The notes below the pieces were generated by a model. That model was not told the origin of the DNA, ran no database searches, and saw only the letters and a list, made by a program, of their open reading frames with translations. A stretch of DNA of 64,000 nt. Origin: Corallococcus soli. GTDB taxonomy: Bacteria; Myxococcota; Myxococcia; Myxococcales; Myxococcaceae. The stretch lies in NCBI RefSeq assembly GCF_014930455.1, contig NZ_JAAIYO010000006.1, forward strand, positions 248,001 to 312,000. Direction: 5' to 3'. The translations under genes and the position numbers were made by a program. Positions within the stretch are counted from its first letter, which is position 1. Every line of letters starts with the position of its first letter. Below are positions 59,399 to 64,000 of the stretch, one piece after another.

Positions 59399-62300
59399 CA
59401 TGTAGATGCAGTCCCCTTCGATGCATTCGAACTTGTAGTTGGGGCACCTCAATCCGCAGCCGCCACAGTTGTCGAAGTCATCCATGACGTTGATGCACGT
59501 CCCACCGCACAGGGCGTAGCCCGGGTCGCAGGAGGTAGGGACACAAACGCCCCCCTCGTTCGTCTGGCCGTTGCAGTTGTTGTCCACGCCGTCGCAGATC
59601 TCCGCGTGCCCGGGATTCATGGACGCGTTGGAGTCGTTGCAGTCGCTGGCGTTGGCGACGTAGCCGCCAGGCTGGACGCAGCCGTACCCCACCACGCCCC
59701 CATTGCCATAGCCGTCGTTGTCGGCATCGCGATACCAGATGCCCACCCCTTCGTCGGACTGGCCATTGCAGTTGTTGTCCTGGTAGTCGCAGATCTCCGG
59801 CGCGCCGGGCCGGGTGGCCGCGTTGGAGTCGTTGCAGTCGCTGCTGTTGGAGACGTAACCCGAGGGACGCGAGCAGGCCTGGGTTGACTGGCTGGAGGAG
59901 CCGTAGCCGTCGCCATCCGCGTCGCGGTACCAGATGGAGCCTATGTTCTCATCCGGCAGGTAGTTGCAGTTGTTGTCCACGCCATCGCAGACCTCCGTGG
60001 CGCCCGGCCTGATGTTCGGGTTGGAGTCGTTGCAGTCACCAGCGACGGAGGCATAACTCGTGGGCCGCGTGCAGGCCTGAATCGACAGGCCGGAGACGCC
60101 ATAGCCGTCGCCGTCGCTGTCGAAGTACCAGGTCGGCTTCACCCCTTCGTCCACCGTGCCGCTGCAGTTGTTGTCCACGCCGTCGCAGTACTCCGTCGCA
60201 CCCGGCCGGACGCTCGAGTTGGAGTCGTTGCAGTCGCTGGCGTTGGAGACGTAGCCCGAGGGCCTCGAACACGCGTCCGTCCAGTTGTTGGGGTTGCCGT
60301 AGCCATCCCCGTCCGCGTCGCGGTACCAGGTCGACCCGCTGTCATCCTCGTCCCACGAACCATTGCAGTTGTTATCGATGCCGTCGCAGGAGTCATAGGC
60401 GCCCGGGTGGATGCCCGAGTTGGAGTCGTTGCAGTCGCCCGCGTTGGCGGCGTAGCCCGTCGGTCGCGAGCACGCCTGGGTCGATTGGCTGGAGACGCCA
60501 TAGTTGTCACCGTCGGCGTCGCGGTACCAGGTGGGCTTCACACCTTCGTCCACCGTGCCGCTGCAGTTGTTGTCGACGCCGTCACACACCTCCGTGGCAC
60601 CCGGCCGGATGCCTGAGTTGGAGTCATTGCAGTCGCTGGCGCTGGAGACGTAGCCCGAGGGCTGCGAGCACGCCTGCGTCGACTGGCTGGACGTACCGTA
60701 GCCATCCCCGTCCGCGTCGCGGTACCAGGTGGGCTTCACGCCTTCGTCCACCGCACCGCTGCAGTTGTTGTCCACGCCGTCGCACACCTCCGTAGCGCCC
60801 GGCCGGATGCCCGCGTTGGAGTCGTTGCAGTCGCCCGCGTTGGAGACGTAGCCGGAGGGCTGGCCGCAGGCCGCGGCGGAGAGGCTCGGATTGCCGTAGC
60901 CATCCCCATCCGCATCCCGGTACCAGAGGGCTCCCACGCCTTCATCGGGCTGGCCGTTGCAGTTGTTGTCCAGACCATCGCAGACCTCGGACGCGCCCGG
61001 AGAGACGTTGGCCCGGGTGTCATCGCAGTCCGTGGCGTTGGCCACGTAGCCCGCAGGCTGGGTCCCCGCCTGGACGGAATCGCTCGCCTTGCCGTAGCCA
61101 TCCCCGTCCGCGTCGCGGTACCAGGACGCGCACGCGCCTTCGTCCACCTGTCCGTCACAGTCGTTGTCCAGGGTGTCGCAGGTCTCGGTCTGACCGGGCC
61201 GCACGTTGGCCCGGGTGTCGTCGCAGTCGGTGGAGTTCGCGACGTAGCCCGCAGGCTGGGTCCCCGCCTGGACGGAATCGGTCGCCTTGCCGTAGCCATC
61301 CCCGTCCGCGTCGCGGTACCAGAACGCGCACACGCCTTCATCCGTCTGCCCGTCGCAGTCGTTGTCCAGGGTGTCGCAGGTCTCGGCCTGACCGGGCCGC
61401 ACGTTGGCCCGGGTGTCGTCGCAGTCGGTGGCGTCCGCGACGTAGCCCTGCGGCTGCGCGAAGGACCTCTTGGCATCGCTCACGTTTCCGAAGCCGTCGC
61501 CGTCCGCGTCGCGGTACCAGAACGCGCACACGCCTTCATCCACCTGACCGTCGCAGTTGTTGTCCAGGCCGTCGCAGACCTCCGTGGCGCCGGGCTTGAA
61601 CGCCGCGTTCGTGTCGTCGCAGTCCAGGGCGGTGGAGACGAAGCCCTCGGGGAGCGCGCACGCGTTCAGGAAGTCGGCGGGACTGCCGTGACCGTCCCCG
61701 TCCTGGTCCCGATAGAAGAGCCGCAGGGGCAGGCCCGGCTGGACGTACTTGACCAGGGAAGGCGACAGGCTGCCCGTGCCCAGCTGCCCCTGACTGTTGT
61801 CACCCCAGGACCAGACGATGGGACAGCCCTGGTACTCCCACCGCTCGAAGTGGGCCGACAGGCCGTGCCGCGCACCGCCCGCGACGAGCGCCACGGAGTC
61901 CACCCGGACGTGGGTTCCCCAGTAGCTGTCCCAGCGCAGCGCGTAGCCGGGCGTGGGCCGGAGCAGCTGCGTGCCGTCTCCCAGCTGCCCGGACTCGTTG
62001 GCGCCCCAGCCCACCAGGTCCCCGAAGGGGTAGCCCTGGACGAACAGGCTGAAGTGGTCTCCCGCCGCGATGTAACCGCCGGCGGCGGTATTCGGGACGG
62101 CGCCCGCGGGGCTGGGGAGGAACTGCTCCAGCAGCGGCGGCTCGCTGACGATGAAGTCCCGCCCGCCCTGCCCCGAACCGTTCAGGCCCCAGCTCACCGC
62201 ATGCCGGGGAACCTCATTGTCATAGAGGACGGAGTGGAACTCACCCGCCGCGATGGCCGCCGTCACCCAGGTGCGGATCAACGTCGGCGTCAGGACCGGG

Positions 62301-63097
62301 GCGGAGCTCGCGCCCGTTCCGACCTGGGCGAAGTCGTTGCGTCCCCAGCCCCACACCCGACCCGTGCGCCCCAACGCCAGGACGTGGTGTCCACCCGCCG
62401 CGACCGAGACGATCTTCGTGACCTCCGCGGGGTCGGTCAGGTCCGCCGGGGCCTGCGGAAGATACGGATCCCCCGGCGCCAGCGCGGGAATCACCACCTG
62501 GACCGGCGTGGGGTGGGCATTGGAATCAGGCCCCGCCAGCGGCTGCCCCAGCTCTCCGTCCGTGTTCTGACCCCAGGCCCACACGGAGCCATTCGCATCC
62601 ACCGCGAGCGACAGGTCCGCGCGCGCGGAGATCGCGATGATGTTGCTCAGCACGGGAACCTGCGTCGGCACCAGGACCTGCGTGTTCGGGTTCGGTCCGC
62701 CCGCCTGTCCCCGGTTGTTGCGACCCCATGCCCAGACATGGCCCGTCTCGTCGAGCGCCAGGGAGTGCCCGCTTCCCGCCGCCACGGCGGTCATCCGCCT
62801 GGGCAGCGTGATGGGCAGCGGCGTCGCCTGGGGCGTCGCGCCCATGACACCCCGCCCCAACTGCCCATCCGTGTTCTGCCCCCAGCTCCAGACCACGCCA
62901 TCGCTTCGGACAGCCAGCGAGTGGTACGCACCCGCGGCCACCCCCTGGACCTCCAGGCCCGCCACCACCCGGTCCTGCTGGACCTTCATCGCAAGCGGGG
63001 CCTCTGGCTCCGCTTCCAGCAGGGACTCACCACAACCCGAGCCCAGGGCAAGCAATGCCGTCACGCACCACCCGAGCGGTGCGCGGCCCCACTTCAC
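59396..63097 (-). CDS. RCC1 beta-propeller plus MopE-type repeat lipoprotein
   Basis: A 1233-residue protein, probable start GTG 63097, with a signal ending LLALGSGC (lipobox). Residues about 45-450 hold seven RCC1 repeats (WSWGQNTDGQLGRG, WAWGRNNRGQAGG, WGWGRNDFAQVGTG, WSWGDNSQGQLGTG and others), enough for a seven-bladed propeller. Residues about 455-1180 hold 11 tandem MopE/DxDxDG-type units of about 66 residues, each with WYRDADGDGYG, two Cys and CDGxDNNCxG..DEG; these bind metal (Ca2+ or Cu) by analogy. A short Cys-rich C-terminus follows. Very large outer-membrane lipoprotein, probably adhesive or metal-binding. It has no operon partners. Confidence 0.9.
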   Translation of the reverse strand: MKWGRAPLGWCVTALLALGSGCGESLLEAEPEAPLAMKVQQDRVVAGLEVQGVAAGAYHSLAVRSDGVVWSWGQNTDGQLGRGVMGATPQATPLPITLPRRMTAVAAGSGHSLALDETGHVWAWGRNNRGQAGGPNPNTQVLVPTQVPVLSNIIAISARADLSLAVDANGSVWAWGQNTDGELGQPLAGPDSNAHPTPVQVVIPALAPGDPYLPQAPADLTDPAEVTKIVSVAAGGHHVLALGRTGRVWGWGRNDFAQVGTGASSAPVLTPTLIRTWVTAAIAAGEFHSVLYDNEVPRHAVSWGLNGSGQGGRDFIVSEPPLLEQFLPSPAGAVPNTAAGGYIAAGDHFSLFVQGYPFGDLVGWGANESGQLGDGTQLLRPTPGYALRWDSYWGTHVRVDSVALVAGGARHGLSAHFERWEYQGCPIVWSWGDNSQGQLGTGSLSPSLVKYVQPGLPLRLFYRDQDGDGHGSPADFLNACALPEGFVSTALDCDDTNAAFKPGATEVCDGLDNNCDGQVDEGVCAFWYRDADGDGFGNVSDAKRSFAQPQGYVADATDCDDTRANVRPGQAETCDTLDNDCDGQTDEGVCAFWYRDADGDGYGKATDSVQAGTQPAGYVANSTDCDDTRANVRPGQTETCDTLDNDCDGQVDEGACASWYRDADGDGYGKASDSVQAGTQPAGYVANATDCDDTRANVSPGASEVCDGLDNNCNGQPDEGVGALWYRDADGDGYGNPSLSAAACGQPSGYVSNAGDCNDSNAGIRPGATEVCDGVDNNCSGAVDEGVKPTWYRDADGDGYGTSSQSTQACSQPSGYVSSASDCNDSNSGIRPGATEVCDGVDNNCSGTVDEGVKPTWYRDADGDNYGVSSQSTQACSRPTGYAANAGDCNDSNSGIHPGAYDSCDGIDNNCNGSWDEDDSGSTWYRDADGDGYGNPNNWTDACSRPSGYVSNASDCNDSNSSVRPGATEYCDGVDNNCSGTVDEGVKPTWYFDSDGDGYGVSGLSIQACTRPTSYASVAGDCNDSNPNIRPGATEVCDGVDNNCNYLPDENIGSIWYRDADGDGYGSSSQSTQACSRPSGYVSNSSDCNDSNAATRPGAPEICDYQDNNCNGQSDEGVGIWYRDADNDGYGNGGVVGYGCVQPGGYVANASDCNDSNASMNPGHAEICDGVDNNCNGQTNEGGVCVPTSCDPGYALCGGTCINVMDDFDNCGGCGLRCPNYKFECIEGDCIYM
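59550..61725 (-). repeat. 198-bp tandem repeat, 11 MopE-type units
   Basis: Eleven units of about 66 codons lie head to tail. Units 2-4 and units 5, 6 and 8 form two more similar subgroups, suggesting stepwise duplication. DNA similarity is high across the Asp-rich loop and the CDGxDNNC block and can drive recombination. Confidence 0.85.
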
Positions 63098-63592
63098 AGT
63101 CTGTCTTCTCAATGGAAAGGCTCCTGATACACCCCGGCCTTCCCCCTGTACCGGGGCGTCATGTCTGGAGAGAGATTCTTTCCGGCGCAGGGACGCGAAG
63201 GCGGCTCGACCCCCTTGCCGCACGGCGCGCTCCCGCCATGGCGGGCCTTGCACTGGAAAGAATGGAGGGACTTCCTGCCCATGTGGTCCCGGTCTTCAGG
63301 GCAAGAAGATTGTCTTCAATCTCCAATGAATTCCAATCAAATGCAATACCCCGACATGGCCTTTCAAAGGGTGTCACGGGAGGCCCCGGGAGGTCGGACA
63401 TGACAGCGGGGAATAGTGAAAGCACAAAAGTGATACAGGCTTTCCTGAGTACACTGAGTGTTCTCGTTACAAAGCCCTCCGTCCGGAGGAGCCAGCCCGT
63501 GGCGGGCCGGATGGCGCCAGGGCGAGCTGGCGTCGGGCCCTGCTCCGCGCCAGCGGTGGGCTCACCGTACGGGTGTCCGCAGGAGGAGCCCC
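63098..63592. other. 495-bp intergenic region before the PhnB-like gene
   Basis: Contains the promoter for the minus-strand repeat lipoprotein and that for the plus-strand VOC gene. A locally AT-rich patch lies at about 63300-63470. A short CTCCG/CGGAG inverted repeat is near 63479-63490. No gene, RNA or long repeat was identified. Confidence 0.4.
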
Positions 63593-64000
63593 ATGACCGA
63601 AGCACCCAAGATCGTCACGACGCTGTGGTTCAACTTCAACGCCGAGGAGGCGGTGGGCTTCTACACGTCACTCTTCAAGGACTCCAAGGTCCTGGCCGTC
63701 ACGCGCTACACGGAGGCGGGGCCGGGCCCGGTGGGGGCCGTGCTGACGTGTGAGTTCCAGCTCGCGGGTCAGCGCTTCATCGCCCTCAACGGGGGACCGG
63801 AGTTCCCGTTCACGGAGGCCATCTCCCTGACCGTGAACTGCGAGACGCAGGGGGAGGTTGATGACCTGTGGAACAAGCTCACGGCGAACGGGGGCAGGCC
63901 GGTGCAGTGCGGCTGGCTCCAGGACCGGTTCGGGCTGTCCTGGCAGATCGTCCCGACGGTGCTCCCGGAGCTGCTGAAGACCCTGCCACCGGAGAAGGCG
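63593..64000 (+). CDS. PhnB-like VOC-family protein (3' end outside window)
   Basis: ATG 63593 with AGGAGGAG upstream starts an open frame of 136 codons to the right edge. It matches PhnB/3-demethylubiquinone-methyltransferase-type VOC proteins: ITTLWFNFNAEEAVGFYTSLF-like opening (IVTTLWFNFNAEEAVGFYTS), VGAVLTCEFQLAGQRFIALNGG and CGWLQDRFGLSWQIVP at the end. The family binds small ligands or metals; role unknown. Only the last few residues may be missing. Confidence 0.88.
   Translation, partial: MTEAPKIVTTLWFNFNAEEAVGFYTSLFKDSKVLAVTRYTEAGPGPVGAVLTCEFQLAGQRFIALNGGPEFPFTEAISLTVNCETQGEVDDLWNKLTANGGRPVQCGWLQDRFGLSWQIVPTVLPELLKTLPPEKA

Noticed and set aside
59550-61725. CRISPR-like or mobile repeat array
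   Set aside because: The 198-bp units encode MopE-type domains in one frame and lack spacers.
61688-63127. A 479-codon plus-strand frame opposite the RCC1/MopE gene
   Set aside because: Arg/His-rich shadow with no domain; minus-strand RCC1 repeats explain the region.

Overview
This 64 kb window is GC-rich chromosomal DNA from a predatory myxobacterium, most likely Myxococcaceae of the Corallococcus/Myxococcus type. The evidence is a PilZ domain of the Myxococcus paralogous type, a MYXO-CTERM-like C-terminal tail, TIGR02270 HEAT-type and DUF4150 (PAAR-like) proteins, many lipoproteins with Asp/Ala or Cys-cluster repeats, RCC1 plus MopE-type repeat proteins, and third-position-GC codon use throughout. 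No rRNA, tRNA, CRISPR array, insertion sequence or replication origin was found.

Region by region. (1) 1-5 kb, minus strand: a FliB-like lysine methylase (cut by the left edge) behind a PilZ-Hsp70 fusion with a 16-residue repeat linker. (2) 5.2-8.7 kb: a His-rich membrane protein, a Phd/YefM-PIN toxin-antitoxin pair with a long hairpin over the toxin stop codon, and a beta-propeller lipoprotein. (3) 9-14.3 kb, plus strand: a MoxR ATPase, DUF58 and BatA/VWA operon followed by NagZ. (4) 14.4-19.4 kb: small lipoproteins, a peroxiredoxin with a histone-H1-like tail, a NicO-type Ni/Co transporter, a receiver-PATAN/DUF4388-type regulator and a MYXO-CTERM-like protein. (5) 19.4-28.3 kb: a methyltransferase, a Uma2 nuclease-fold protein, an overlapping three-gene set (TonB-like lipoprotein, metallo-beta-lactamase-fold hydrolase, TPR protein), a MocR regulator with a palindromic operator, an EF-hand/DRGHM endonuclease and a gamma-glutamylcyclotransferase-like protein. 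(6) 28.4-34 kb, minus strand: a tightly overlapping phenolic-lipid operon (type III PKS, ICMT-type methyltransferase, acyl carrier protein, fatty acyl-AMP ligase, FAD reductase), followed by an R2K ATP-grasp protein.

(7) 34.4-39.6 kb and 52.9-57.9 kb hold two paralogous type VI-secretion-like cargo modules. Both have the order PAAR-like DUF4150, ketosynthase-fold protein, AHH nuclease, Imm11/DUF1629-like protein, Imm49-like protein. Module A is preceded by a TIGR02270 HEAT protein; module B is followed by a DUF2169 protein. The ketosynthase-fold proteins lack the Cys-His-His catalytic set. The module A copy and the DUF2169 gene are each broken by one in-frame TAG. No T6SS structural gene lies nearby. 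This duplicated pseudo-ketosynthase/effector/dual-immunity arrangement is the most unusual feature of the window.

(8) 40-52.7 kb, between the modules: an FG-GAP/VCBS repeat protein, a glutathione transferase, a TIM-barrel lipoprotein, two ArsR-SRPBCC (AHSA1) operons with operator-like palindromes, an acyl-CoA-dehydrogenase-type flavoprotein, a caspase-like protease, a VOC protein, an AraC regulator, an SGNH-type lipoprotein with a perfect 15-bp tandem repeat, and a Cys-cluster lipoprotein. (9) 58-64 kb: a free-standing salicylyl-CoA-5-hydroxylase-like monooxygenase, a 1233-residue RCC1/MopE-repeat lipoprotein, and a PhnB-like VOC protein cut by the right edge.

Family assignments come from motif recognition by eye; no database search was run.
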